Source of the DNA: Lewinellaceae bacterium
GTDB lineage: Bacteria > Bacteroidota > Bacteroidia > Chitinophagales > Saprospiraceae
Reading direction: 5' to 3'
Assembly (NCBI GenBank): GCA_016712415.1
Contig: JADJRC010000003.1
Coordinates: forward strand, 62,001-126,000
DNA: 64,000 nucleotides
Shown here piece after piece: positions 17,005 through 25,606 of this stretch. The notes under the pieces are model-generated. The model worked only from the letters and a program-made list of their open reading frames with translations. It was not told the DNA's origin and searched no databases. The position numbers and the translations under genes were made by a program. Within the stretch, counting starts at the first letter, position 1. Each line of letters begins with the position of its first letter.

Positions 17005-17793
17005 ATGATACTTATGGCATCCGGAGCTATATTTAGCATTTTAGTGTTCCTGACCGGCATGACGGCATTCATCGCCGGCGCGGTATGGCTCAAAAAGAGA
17101 CGTACAGCGCAGCGCAGCGCCGAGCTGCAACGCCTGGCAAACGATCTCGGCCTGTCCTTCATAGAGAAAGACACCTATGGACTGATTGCACAACTGCATA
17201 CCCTCGGACTCTTTCGCCACTCCGCAACCCGGCGCTGGGCGCGCAACGGAAAGGTCAACAACGTCATGCGCGGGCATATCGGCGATGCGGAGGTGTACAT
17301 GTTTGATTACAGCTATATTGTTTCTACTGGAAACAGCGCCCATGAGGTGCGTCAAACCGTCTTTTTTGCCAATGACAAAAACTGGTACCTGCCCAACTTC
17401 CGCCTGCGGCCGGAAACCTGGTGGCACAAAGTGCTGGCCAAACTCGGCCTGAAAAACGATATCAATTTTCCGGAAAGCCCCGACTTCTCCAGCAAATTCT
17501 GGCTCACCAGCGAATTTGAAGGGCTGGTCCGAAAACAATTCAGCCCGGATTTGCAGCATTTGCTTACGGAGCGCCCGCCCGTTCACCTGGAAGGCAGTAA
17601 TTATTACCTGATCGCCTATAAACCGGGAAAATCCCTGAATGCCGATGAAGCGCAGGTTTTCTTTGAACACTGCAGCCAACTCGTCCGGATGTTACAAAAA
17701 CAGGGCGCACCCGAGCTGCTCGACCTCGCCGAGCTGAATAAAGAACCATTGCCTGACCCCATAACATTGCCCCTGACGGAAAAGCGCCAGTAA
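17005..17793 (+). CDS. N-terminally membrane-anchored protein of unknown function
   Basis: The 262-residue protein has one N-terminal hydrophobic helix (about 5-28, IFSILVFLTGMTAFIAGAVW) followed by basic residues KKRR, which places the rest in the cytoplasm. The soluble part contains GDAEVYMFDYSYIVSTGNS and QTVFFANDKNWYLPNFRLRPE, which resemble a widespread family of uncharacterised bacterial proteins in which an aged or native protein segment is compared with a membrane-proximal beta domain; I cannot assign a name with confidence. The stop is 23 bases before the EamA transporter, so the two may form a small operon. No catalytic motif is visible. Confidence 0.75.
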   Translation: MILMASGAIFSILVFLTGMTAFIAGAVWLKKRRTAQRSAELQRLANDLGLSFIEKDTYGLIAQLHTLGLFRHSATRRWARNGKVNNVMRGHIGDAEVYMFDYSYIVSTGNSAHEVRQTVFFANDKNWYLPNFRLRPETWWHKVLAKLGLKNDINFPESPDFSSKFWLTSEFEGLVRKQFSPDLQHLLTERPPVHLEGSNYYLIAYKPGKSLNADEAQVFFEHCSQLVRMLQKQGAPELLDLAELNKEPLPDPITLPLTEKRQ

Positions 17794-17816
17794 CTCACCA
17801 TTCACCACCGCCACGC

Positions 17817-18695
17817 ATGACCCGCGCCTACCTTGCGCTCGCCGCCATCTGTATAATCTGGGGCACGACCTACACTGCCATCAAACTCGCCGTGCGCGAA
17901 TTTCCGCCGTATATGCTGGTCGGTATCCGCCAGACGATGGCCGGACTGCTGTTGCTGGGTGTGGCGGCAGCGAGTGGCAAACTGCGCATGCCCAACCGCA
18001 AGTACCTGCTTCGGCAGGGACTCGCGGGCCTGTTTTCCATTACCGGAGGCAACGGGTTTATTACCTGGGGCATGCAGTTTGTGTCTTCCGGACTGGCCGC
18101 TATCATCGGATCGCTCACGCCGGTGGTGGTGGTACTCATCAACCTGGCCTGGCGGGGCACGGAGCGCATCAATGCCCGCGTTATTGCCGGCGTTTTGCTC
18201 GGATTCGGCGGTTTGGGACTGATATTCAGCGACGGCTGGCAGGATTTTCTAAAACCGGAATACCGCCTGGGTATCGCGGGTTGTTTTGTTTCCTGTGTGA
18301 CCTGGTCGCTGGGCACCGTCATGTCGAAACGCTGGAACGCACCCGAAGTGCCGGCCATCATGAACGCGGGCATGCAGATAACGGCGGGCGGCCTTGGCGG
18401 CATTGCGCTGAGTTTTTTATTCGACAACCACCACAGTATCAACCCCTCCACGCAGGCCTGGCTGTCGGTACTTTACCTCGCCGTTATTGGTTCTGCTCTT
18501 GCCTTCACGCTCTACCTGTATGCACTCCAGCATCTGAGTGCAACCGTTTCGTCGCTCTATACCTACATCAATCCGGTAGTGGCCATCATACTCGGATGGG
18601 CCTTTCTCGGCGAATCCCTGACCCTGCCTGCTGCGGGAGGCATGCTGGTGACCATCATGGGCGTATACCTGGTAAATCTGGGGCAGCGGCGTTAA
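17817..18695 (+). CDS. EamA/DMT-superfamily transporter (RhaT/YdcZ-like exporter)
   Basis: The 292-residue protein contains about ten hydrophobic helices arranged as two EamA repeats (roughly 5-140 and 150-290). The first helix, IICIIWGTTYTAIKLAV, and the late GESLTLPAAGGMLVTIMGVYLV helices are typical of drug/metabolite transporters. Family members export amino acids, nucleotide precursors or other small metabolites across the inner membrane. The substrate cannot be inferred here. It is preceded closely by an unknown membrane-anchored protein and followed, after 146 bases, by fabH. Confidence 0.92.
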   Translation: MTRAYLALAAICIIWGTTYTAIKLAVREFPPYMLVGIRQTMAGLLLLGVAAASGKLRMPNRKYLLRQGLAGLFSITGGNGFITWGMQFVSSGLAAIIGSLTPVVVVLINLAWRGTERINARVIAGVLLGFGGLGLIFSDGWQDFLKPEYRLGIAGCFVSCVTWSLGTVMSKRWNAPEVPAIMNAGMQITAGGLGGIALSFLFDNHHSINPSTQAWLSVLYLAVIGSALAFTLYLYALQHLSATVSSLYTYINPVVAIILGWAFLGESLTLPAAGGMLVTIMGVYLVNLGQRR

Positions 18696-18841
18696 ACAGT
18701 CTTCCACTTGTGCTTATATTCGTCACGGAGCAGCCATTTTTACCAAATTTTCGTCAACTTTGCTGCCCCTATCCGGTTTAATCGCCTGTTTTTTAAAACA
18801 ATCACCGCTCACGTCTCTCTCACTTCTCACGTCCTATACAC

Positions 18842-19912
18842 ATGCAACGCAGCAAAATCGCCGGTATCGGCTACTACGTCCCGGAACGCATCGTCAAAAA
18901 TGAAGAACTGACCAAGGTCATGGACACCACCGACGAGTGGATACAGGAGCGTACCGGTATTCAGGAACGCCGCTACGGAAAAAAGCATGAGGAAACCACT
19001 TCCTCCATGGGAGCAAAAGCGGCGCGTATCGCCTGCGAACGCGCCGGTATCACGCCCGACGAGGTTGACTTTATCGTATTTGCCACCCTGAGTCCCGACT
19101 ACTATTTCCCCGGCTGCGGGGTGCTGATGCAGCGTGAACTGGGCATTACCCATAAAGAAGTAGGCGCGCTCGATATCAGAAACCAGTGCACCGGGTTTAT
19201 CTATGCGCTCAGTATTGCCGACCAGTTTGTGAAAACCGGCATGTACAAAAACGTCCTGGTGGTAGGCTCTGAAATGCACTCCATGGGGCTGGACTTCAGT
19301 ACCAGGGGCCGCAACGTAACGGTTATCTTCGGCGACGGCGCAGGAGCGGTCATCCTCCAGCCCACCGATGATCCCAATCGCGGCATACTGACCACAAAAC
19401 TGCATTCCGACGGCACCTATGCCGAAAAACTCGCCTTTATCAATCCGGGGGCGCATGGCGGCTATCACTATGACAAAATGGGCGAGGCGGTCGACCTGGG
19501 CTATCCGCCGGCCGATACCTATGGCGAAATTTTCCTGACACCGCGCATGGTGCAGGAGGGACTGTACTATCCGAATATGGAAGGACAGTTCGTCTTTAAA
19601 CTGGCGGTGCAGAAATTTCCTGAAGTTATCAGGGAAGCACTCGATGAAATGGGCCTCACGCCCGCCGATATTTCCATGCTGATTCCGCACCAGGCCAACC
19701 TGCGCATCAGCCAGTTTGTACAGAAAACGCTCCGGCTGAGCGACGATCAGGTGTGGAATAACATCCAGCGTTTCGGCAACACTACCGCCGCTTCGGTGCC
19801 CATCGCCTTGTGCGAAGCCTGGGAGGCAGGCAAGATCAAGGAAGGCGACCTGGTATGCCTGGCGGCATTTGGAAGCGGGTTTACCTGGGGAAGCGCGCTG
19901 ATTCGCTGGTGA
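18842..19912 (+). CDS. fabH: 3-oxoacyl-[acyl-carrier-protein] synthase III
   Basis: The 356-residue protein is a thiolase-fold KAS III. It condenses acetyl-CoA, or a branched acyl-CoA primer, with malonyl-ACP to begin fatty acid synthesis in the cytoplasm. The catalytic triad is visible: Cys116 in NQCTGFIYA, His283 in IPHQANLRI and Asn313 in FGNTTAAS. The GDGAGAVIL segment (164-172) is also conserved. The protein is slightly longer than the E. coli enzyme owing to an insertion around residues 190-240 (YHYDKMGEAVDLGYPPADTY), seen also in other Bacteroidetes homologues. Because of that, it may belong to the KAS III-like branch that makes other acyl products; primary metabolism remains the best reading. 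Confidence 0.9.
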   Translation: MQRSKIAGIGYYVPERIVKNEELTKVMDTTDEWIQERTGIQERRYGKKHEETTSSMGAKAARIACERAGITPDEVDFIVFATLSPDYYFPGCGVLMQRELGITHKEVGALDIRNQCTGFIYALSIADQFVKTGMYKNVLVVGSEMHSMGLDFSTRGRNVTVIFGDGAGAVILQPTDDPNRGILTTKLHSDGTYAEKLAFINPGAHGGYHYDKMGEAVDLGYPPADTYGEIFLTPRMVQEGLYYPNMEGQFVFKLAVQKFPEVIREALDEMGLTPADISMLIPHQANLRISQFVQKTLRLSDDQVWNNIQRFGNTTAASVPIALCEAWEAGKIKEGDLVCLAAFGSGFTWGSALIRW

Positions 19913-19942
19913 GGGCGGTATTATCTTCCGAGTCTGGTGCGC

Positions 19943-19970
19943 GCCGGCTGAAGCCGGCGGTACCGCCGGC
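19943..19970. repeat. Overlapping GC-rich palindromes after fabH
   Basis: GCCGGC-TGAA-GCCGGC (19943-19958) overlaps GCCGGCGGTACCGCCGGC (19953-19970), a perfect 18-base palindrome, and a further GGTACCGTACCG follows. The two forms are alternative hairpins. The site lies between convergent genes and may be a terminator or a REP-type repeat. Confidence 0.6.
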
Positions 19971-20028
19971 GGTACCGTACCGTTGCCGCAAAATATTTCC
20001 GCGCTGAGGTCTGCCAACCGTTCAGGCC

Positions 20029-20850
20029 TCAGTATCCCCAAATCTCCACAGCATCCTTCCGTATCAGGAGCAGCCTGCGCGGGGCGAGTATGGCCTCTGC
20101 GCCGTTTCCGGCCACGGCCGGCAAGGCTATCTCCCGGCTTGCCCTGACCCGGAGGTGCTCCATGACGATGCTGTCCTGTGCGACGTAGTGTATCTGCTGG
20201 TCGACTACCTGGAAAGCAGTTACGGGCCAGGCAGGTGTAAAAATGCGGTCGAACTGGGCAAACAGATCGAAGATCAACAGGCCCTGCGTCGAATCGGCCA
20301 TGTACACCCGGTCGTTGTTTTCCAGAATGCACGACACCTGGCCCGGCGTAAGGCCCAACTGGTTAAGCGCCTGACTTTCAAAGCGCTTTTCTCCATCAGG
20401 TGTAACCTTGGCAAGCCGAAAATTAACCTCATCGTACAGCCACAGGTTGCCGTCCCGGGAAGCGGCGATGGCCCGTACTTCCGGGTACCCGGCAGTGATC
20501 AGGTTCAGTTCGCCCAGTGCCGTCAGACTGCGGTCGAGAAACAGGGCCGTGCGAAAATCGGCGTACCAGACCAATACTTTGAGCGGATTCGACACATCGA
20601 GCATGGTGGCGCTGCCCAGCCGGTTGCTGGAATATCGCGTAAGCAAACGGCCGTCGGGCGCGTATTTTTCCACGGCATTTTCCGCATTGATCAGGTAGAT
20701 GTTGCCCAGGTTGTCTGTTACCGCAAAACGGGCGTTTACCGGCAGGGTTTGCACCAGATGCAGCGTATCGTCCGCGCGTTGGGCAATACCCGCCGTTGAC
20801 GCGGCGCAGGCGATCACAAAAAACAGTGCAGGAAAAATCCGTCGGATCAT
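20029..20850 (-). CDS. Secreted beta-propeller-like protein of unknown function
   Basis: I start at the ATG at 20850 (273 residues), since this gives a Sec signal peptide (MIRRIFPALFFVIACAASTAGIAQ). The longer open frame upstream has no signal and overlaps the divergent gene. The mature part reads as repeated four-stranded blades: FAVTDNLGNIYLINAENAVEKY, MLDVSNPLKVLVWY, AIAASRDGNLWLYDE and ILENNDRVYMADSTQGLLIF resemble NHL/six-bladed propellers. Such proteins bind ligands or partners in the periplasm or at the surface. No catalytic residues are recognisable. It diverges from the DUF4350 gene across 105 bases. Confidence 0.78.
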   Translation of the reverse strand: MIRRIFPALFFVIACAASTAGIAQRADDTLHLVQTLPVNARFAVTDNLGNIYLINAENAVEKYAPDGRLLTRYSSNRLGSATMLDVSNPLKVLVWYADFRTALFLDRSLTALGELNLITAGYPEVRAIAASRDGNLWLYDEVNFRLAKVTPDGEKRFESQALNQLGLTPGQVSCILENNDRVYMADSTQGLLIFDLFAQFDRIFTPAWPVTAFQVVDQQIHYVAQDSIVMEHLRVRASREIALPAVAGNGAEAILAPRRLLLIRKDAVEIWGY

Positions 20851-20916
20851 GCGTTGGTTGTTATGCCGGGTAAAAATATGCTGCTCAAACGTTTCCCGAA
20901 CGCTAAAGGTATTGGG

Positions 20917-20948
20917 TTTGCCGTTATCAGGCGCGCAGCGTACTTTTG
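20917..20948 (+). promoter_or_regulatory. Bacteroidetes-type promoter (-33 TTTG, -7 TACTTTTG)
   Basis: TTTG at 20917-20920 is separated by 20 bases from TACTTTTG at 20941-20948, a good fit to TTTG-N19/20-TAnnTTTG. The ATG of the DUF4350 gene follows only 7 bases later, so the mRNA would be nearly leaderless. Confidence 0.65.
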
Positions 20949-20955
20949 TTAATTC

Positions 20956-22245
20956 ATGCAGTCGTCGAACCGAATACCCCTTCTGGTTGCTTTTTTTGCC
21001 GTCATCCTGCTGGCAGCGGTATTTTATTATACCTACGAGTCCAATAAAAAACACTTTATCTGGACCGATTCCTGGGCGCGGCACGGGTACAACGAAAAAA
21101 GCGATCAACCCTACGGCACGCTGGTCTTTCATCGACTGCTCGAATCGGTTTTTCCCGGCAGACAATGTACTGATATCAGGAACAACATCAAGACGGAACT
21201 ACCCTCCGACCCTTCCGGGAGCAGCGTATATGTATTTATCGGCGAAACCCTGTACCTCGATTCCATCGCAGCGGCCCAACTGGCCGATTTCGTCGCCGCA
21301 GGCAATACGGCGTTTATCGCCAGCAAAAACACGGTACACGCAATTATGCCGTACCTGTACAACGATCTGGATTGCAACGACTGGTCATGGGACGAGTATT
21401 CCGGTTTTGAAGACAGCTCGGTGTCCATGACCCTGCGCGCGCCGCTCGATTCGGCAGCCGGGGGAGCAACCTTCCATTTTGCCGTGCAGAACCAGCCGGA
21501 ATCGTATACCTGGCAGTATATTGAAACGGGCTTTTTCTGCGATTCCATGCCGCATTTCCCCATCGGTTATGTCAACGATACCCTGATCAACTTTGCCGCG
21601 TTCCCTTTCGGAAAAGGACGTTTTTTACTGCATACCAACCCGCTGGTATTTACCAATTATCACCTGCTGCGCCCCGGAACACGCCGGTATGTGGCATCAG
21701 CGCTTTCCTGGATACCGGAAGGCAATATATACTGGGATGCTGCAAGCCGGATCGGCGAAACATCCGGACCTTCCGAAACGGAAAATCCGTTGTTGTACAT
21801 CATCCAGCAGCCCGCCCTGGCCTGGGCCTGGTATTTGCTGCTCGGACTCGCATTCACCTGGCTAGTTTTTCGCGCCAAACGCCGGCAACGCATCATTCCG
21901 GTGCTGCCCAAAAATGAAAATTCATCCTGCGAATTTATTGGCACCATCGCCAACCTCCATTTTCGGGAAAAAAATTACCGCGGTCTTTGTGTTCAAAATA
22001 CGCGGCTTTTTCTGGCGCAGGTACGCGAACGATATGGTATTCCCGCATCTCTCGATCCCGAAAACCTGTTGCCCCGTGTCGACGACGCCTTTTTCCGGCG
22101 TTTGTCTGCCGTATCCGAAACGCCGGAGTACCTCAGCCGCAATGTGTTTAATCAATATTCCGCAACGGTACAATTCGAGCCTACTGAAGAAATGATGGTA
22201 GATTTGCACCTGGCAATGGAGGATTTTTGGCGCAAAGCAAAATAG
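20956..22245 (+). CDS. DUF4350 domain-containing membrane protein
   Basis: The 429-residue protein has an N-terminal membrane helix (about 8-26) and a periplasmic domain with the DUF4350 pattern (DQPYGTLVFHRLLESVFP; YVFIGETLYLDSIAAAQLADFVAAGNTAFIAS). A second hydrophobic helix lies around AWAWYLLLGLAFTWLVF (about 280-298), followed by a cytoplasmic tail of about 130 residues. Proteins of this family sit next to MoxR ATPases, as here (43 bases upstream of one), and are thought to take part in a membrane-associated chaperone or signalling complex. The exact role is unknown. A strong promoter element lies just before the ATG, so the pair probably forms one transcription unit. Confidence 0.88.
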   Translation: MQSSNRIPLLVAFFAVILLAAVFYYTYESNKKHFIWTDSWARHGYNEKSDQPYGTLVFHRLLESVFPGRQCTDIRNNIKTELPSDPSGSSVYVFIGETLYLDSIAAAQLADFVAAGNTAFIASKNTVHAIMPYLYNDLDCNDWSWDEYSGFEDSSVSMTLRAPLDSAAGGATFHFAVQNQPESYTWQYIETGFFCDSMPHFPIGYVNDTLINFAAFPFGKGRFLLHTNPLVFTNYHLLRPGTRRYVASALSWIPEGNIYWDAASRIGETSGPSETENPLLYIIQQPALAWAWYLLLGLAFTWLVFRAKRRQRIIPVLPKNENSSCEFIGTIANLHFREKNYRGLCVQNTRLFLAQVRERYGIPASLDPENLLPRVDDAFFRRLSAVSETPEYLSRNVFNQYSATVQFEPTEEMMVDLHLAMEDFWRKAK

Positions 22246-22288
22246 CCTTTCCGGCGCCCGATATTTATAAGACTAACGACTCGATCCA

Positions 22289-23329
22289 ATGTCTGAAAAC
22301 GAAGAAAACAACCCCGACGAACAGCCCGATACAGCCGGGCTGCAACCGCCCGCCAATGACTCCTATACGCCCGCCGGGGTTGATGTGGAGCCCGTGCGCC
22401 TGCGTGCAGAGCGGGTGAAAGCACAAATCCGGCAGGTCATCGTCGGGCAGGAGGATATGCTCGACCAATTGCTGATATCGCTGCTCACCGGCGGGCATGT
22501 TCTGCTGGAGGGCGTACCGGGCATTGCTAAAACACTGACAGCCAAACTGTTGGCACGTACCATCGATACGGGCTTCAGCCGTATCCAGTTTACGCCCGAC
22601 CTGATGCCTGCCGATGTGGTGGGTACGCCGGTGTTCAATATGAAAACATCGGATTTCAGTTTCAAGGCAGGCCCCGTTTTTTCCAATATTGTGCTGATCG
22701 ACGAGATCAACCGCGCACCCGCCAAAACGCAGGCGGCCCTGTTTGAAGTGATGGAGGAGAAACAAATCACCGTAGACGGTACCACTTACCCTATGGGCGA
22801 TCCTTTTTTTGTTGTGGCCACACAAAACCCGATTGAACAGGAGGGGACCTACAAACTGCCGGAAGCCCAGCTCGATCGCTTTTTGTTCAAGATTATCCTG
22901 GGGTATCCGAGCCTCGAAGAAGAACAGGCCATCCTGCGCAGGTTCAAAAACGACTTTACCGGCATTCTGCGCGAAACGGTGCAGACGGCCATTACCCCCG
23001 GCGATATTGCCGACTCCCGGCAACGTATCGAACAGGTGTTTATCCGCGAAGAATTGCTCGATTATATCGCTGCCATTGTGCACAATACCCGCAACAACGC
23101 CGACCTTTTTCTCGGCGCCAGCCCCAGGGCTTCCCTGGCCCTGATGAAAACCGCCAAGGCCGTGGCGGCCATGAGCGGACGCAACTTCGTTATACCCGAA
23201 GATATCCGCCAGGTGTCTTATCCCGCGCTCAACCACCGCGTGATCCTCACCCCCGAACGCGAAATGGAGGGATATACCACCCGCGAAGTGCTCGACGAGA
23301 TCGTAAAAAAGATTGAAGTGCCGAGGTAG
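22289..23329 (+). CDS. MoxR-family AAA+ ATPase
   Basis: The 346-residue protein is a MoxR ATPase of the APE2220/RavA-like group. Walker A is GVPGIAKT (75-82), Walker B is LIDE (136-139), and sensor 1 is in VVATQNPIEQEGTYKLPEAQ. The lid domain follows at about 250-340. MoxR ATPases act as chaperones that mature or activate partner complexes, often together with von Willebrand factor A (DUF58) proteins. Here the usual DUF58 and Bat genes do not follow; the 61-bp palindrome array begins 100 bases past the stop. The N-terminal 35 residues are acidic and probably flexible. It is paired with DUF4350 upstream. Confidence 0.94.
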   Translation: MSENEENNPDEQPDTAGLQPPANDSYTPAGVDVEPVRLRAERVKAQIRQVIVGQEDMLDQLLISLLTGGHVLLEGVPGIAKTLTAKLLARTIDTGFSRIQFTPDLMPADVVGTPVFNMKTSDFSFKAGPVFSNIVLIDEINRAPAKTQAALFEVMEEKQITVDGTTYPMGDPFFVVATQNPIEQEGTYKLPEAQLDRFLFKIILGYPSLEEEQAILRRFKNDFTGILRETVQTAITPGDIADSRQRIEQVFIREELLDYIAAIVHNTRNNADLFLGASPRASLALMKTAKAVAAMSGRNFVIPEDIRQVSYPALNHRVILTPEREMEGYTTREVLDEIVKKIEVPR

Positions 23330-23427
23330 GTGGCAATTGCAGTAGGTAGCGGCAGTAGGCAGTGGCAGTAGGCTACTTGCCACAACGTGAAATAGTCGGG
23401 ATGGGTGGGTCGCAAATTGTCGCAGAA

Positions 23428-24129
23428 CTGTATCGCGGAATGGCATTCCGCGTCCGGCATCCCGTTCCGGTTTACGAAGCGACACCTGTATCGCGGAATG
23501 GTATTCCGCGTGTCCCGGCATCCCGTGTTGGCTTACGAAGCGACACCTGTATCGCGGAATGGCATTCCGCGTGTCCCGGCATCCCGTTCCGGTTTACGAA
23601 GCGACACCTGTATCGCGGAATGGCATTCCGCGTGTCCCGGCATCCCGTTCCGGTTTACGAAGCGACACCTGTATCGCGGAATGGCATTCCGCGTGTCCCG
23701 GCATCCCGTGTTGGCTTACGAAGCGACACCTGTATCGCGGAATGGCATTCCGCGTGTCCCGGCATCCCGTGTTGGCTTACGAAGCGACACCTGTATCGCG
23801 GAATGGCATTCCGCGTGTCCCGGCATCCCGTGTTGGCTTACGAAGCGACACCTGTATCGCGGAATGGTATTCCGCGTGTCCCGGCATCCCGTTCCGGTTT
23901 GCGAAGCGACACCTGTATCGCGGAATGGTATTCCGCGTGTCCCGGCATCCCGTGTTGGCTTACGAAGCGACACCTGTATCACGGAATGGCATTCCGCGCC
24001 CCTCCGCGGGGGGGGGCGCCCCGGGGGGAATGGTATTCCGCTCCGGCATCCGTGTTGGCTTACGAAGCGACACCTGTATCACGGAATGGTATTCCGCGTC
24101 CTGGAATGGAATCCCGGGTTGCGAAGCGA
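23428..24129. repeat. Tandem array of about twelve 61-bp palindromic units
   Basis: The core TATCGCGGAATGGYATTCCGCG starts at 23431, 23489, 23550, 23611, 23672, 23733, 23794, 23855, 23916, 23977 and 24077, with a degraded copy near 24028. From the second to the tenth copy the period is exactly 61 bases. Each core is a hairpin with 8-base arms. The stretch between cores exists in two versions, CCCGTTCCGGTTTACGAAG (A) and CCCGTGTTGGCTTACGAAG (B), in the order A B A A B B B A B. A GC-rich interruption at 23996-24030 has long G and C runs. The array has no stops in any plus-strand frame, because 61 is not a multiple of 3 and the unit lacks stops, so three long shadow frames arise. These are not genes. 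Confidence 0.93.
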
Positions 24130-24264
24130 CAATTTGAAACGCACCCCTCGGGATTTTTATGCTTCTGACTACAGATGGCAGCATCTGGCCTCATCACCTG
24201 ATTGGTGGAATCAAATTTAATCTATTACACAAACACAGAACGGGCTCCACTGCCAACTACCTGC

Positions 24265-25458
24265 TCACAAAATAACCCGGTTGCTCCGCAATTCTTTCTT
24301 CAGGTCGGGTTTCAGCCGTTCAGCCGCCTGAACAAGCATGTCTTCGTTCCTGGGAAAAGGCTGTGGTGCGTTGCCGATGCGCCGTTTGGTATCGTCGCTC
24401 AGGGCGCGTTTGTCGCCGGTGTAGGTCGAGGCGTAATTTTCAAACAGTATCTCTGTGCCCAATTGCCGGCTGTCGAGCAGGGTGTTCTGTTGTACGGCGT
24501 ACACCTCAATCCGGCCGGTCAGGCGGGCAGCCTTGGTTTGGTACACCTCGATCACATTGGCCCGGATACACACCATGCGGGGCTTTTTCACGTCGTTGCC
24601 CAGCGAATCTTTCAGCACATTGCCCCTGGCGTCGAGCACATAATCCCAGCCGTCGCGGATCTCTTTTTCGTCTACGTAGGCGCGTTCGTGCACCCGTTCC
24701 GGACTGATATCGACGTCGGATACGTTGAATACAACGCGATAGTCGAAGGTCTCGCCCGGCTTTTTGTCAAAATAATACGCTTTCCACTCGCTGTCGAGGT
24801 CCTTTTTCCCGATGGCCAGTATCTGGTCGACGAAGTTGCGTGGCAGCACCTGTGCCGAGCGGTTGTTCACCTCAAACAGGATATACGAAGTACCCAGTTC
24901 ACGGGCGGCATGCATCAGTTTGTCCGTATCCTTGTAATCGCGGTAGTACTTGCTCTCCAGATCGCTGAGTTTGCGATAGGCAGCGCGCGCAGCGAGTTTG
25001 TCGCCGTTTTCCGCTTTTTCGAGCAATGTTTTGGCGTGGTTATACAGGTAATCTGCGGCATTGGTGCGACTTTCGCGTTCCAATGCGGCGACATCGAGGA
25101 GATCAAAACCGGCCCGGTAACCGTCGGACGAGACCAGTGGAAGCAAGGGCGCAATGCGGCGCTGGCGGTCGGCCATAGCCTGGTGAATGGCGTGTATGCG
25201 CTCCCAGTTTTCCGGCCGGCCGGCAGCCATGAGGTTTCTGACGGTAGCCTGGTCGCGGGCATGCGCCCTTTGGAACGCCGCCTCAAGACCTTGTACGTAT
25301 TCCGTTTTCTTTTTCGACTTGCCGCGTAATTTTTGCACGCAGAATTCGATGGCGCCGTCGTAGTCGCCGCTTTCCATATATTTTTGTGCCGTATGGCAGG
25401 CAGTCATCAAAAAAGACAACAGTAAAATGGGGGCGAGAATGCGGGTGCTGGCAAGCAT
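24265..25458 (-). CDS. Putative lipoprotein of unknown function with helical repeats
   Basis: I choose the ATG at 25458 (397 residues): it gives the signal MLASTRILAPILLLSFLMTAC with lipidated Cys21, while the upstream in-frame TTG at 25485 only adds nine polar residues. After the lipobox, residues 22-200 are helical and TPR-like (QKYMESGDYDGAIEFCVQKL is a typical TPR helix pair). Residues 210-390 are beta-rich with FDYRVVFNVSDVDISPERVH and GRIEVYAVQQNTLLDSRQLG. No known enzyme motif is seen. Similar two-part lipoproteins occur in Bacteroidetes without assigned function. It faces away from the palindrome array and has its own transcript. Confidence 0.8.
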   Translation of the reverse strand: MLASTRILAPILLLSFLMTACHTAQKYMESGDYDGAIEFCVQKLRGKSKKKTEYVQGLEAAFQRAHARDQATVRNLMAAGRPENWERIHAIHQAMADRQRRIAPLLPLVSSDGYRAGFDLLDVAALERESRTNAADYLYNHAKTLLEKAENGDKLAARAAYRKLSDLESKYYRDYKDTDKLMHAARELGTSYILFEVNNRSAQVLPRNFVDQILAIGKKDLDSEWKAYYFDKKPGETFDYRVVFNVSDVDISPERVHERAYVDEKEIRDGWDYVLDARGNVLKDSLGNDVKKPRMVCIRANVIEVYQTKAARLTGRIEVYAVQQNTLLDSRQLGTEILFENYASTYTGDKRALSDDTKRRIGNAPQPFPRNEDMLVQAAERLKPDLKKELRSNRVIL

Positions 25459-25606
25459 GGTGTTCTTGTTTTGATTGTTTTTCAATTCTGACCGGAAAGG
25501 TGCAGGCCCCGTTGCACATCCGGACCTTAAATGATGTTATGGGTTTTGCAAAATTTGTTAAAATCCAAAACGAGATGTAAATACCTGTAAATCAATTTCA
25601 AATTGT

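Noticed and set aside
23428..24129. CRISPR array
   Set aside because: The repeats are contiguous 61-base units with two recurring linkers, not short repeats with unique spacers, and no cas gene is in the window.
23362..24220. Open frames of 192-271 residues in all three forward frames, and shorter ones on the minus strand, across the palindrome array
   Set aside because: They are a by-product of a stop-free 61-base tandem repeat, with no start context, domain or signal; the same repeat appears in each frame.
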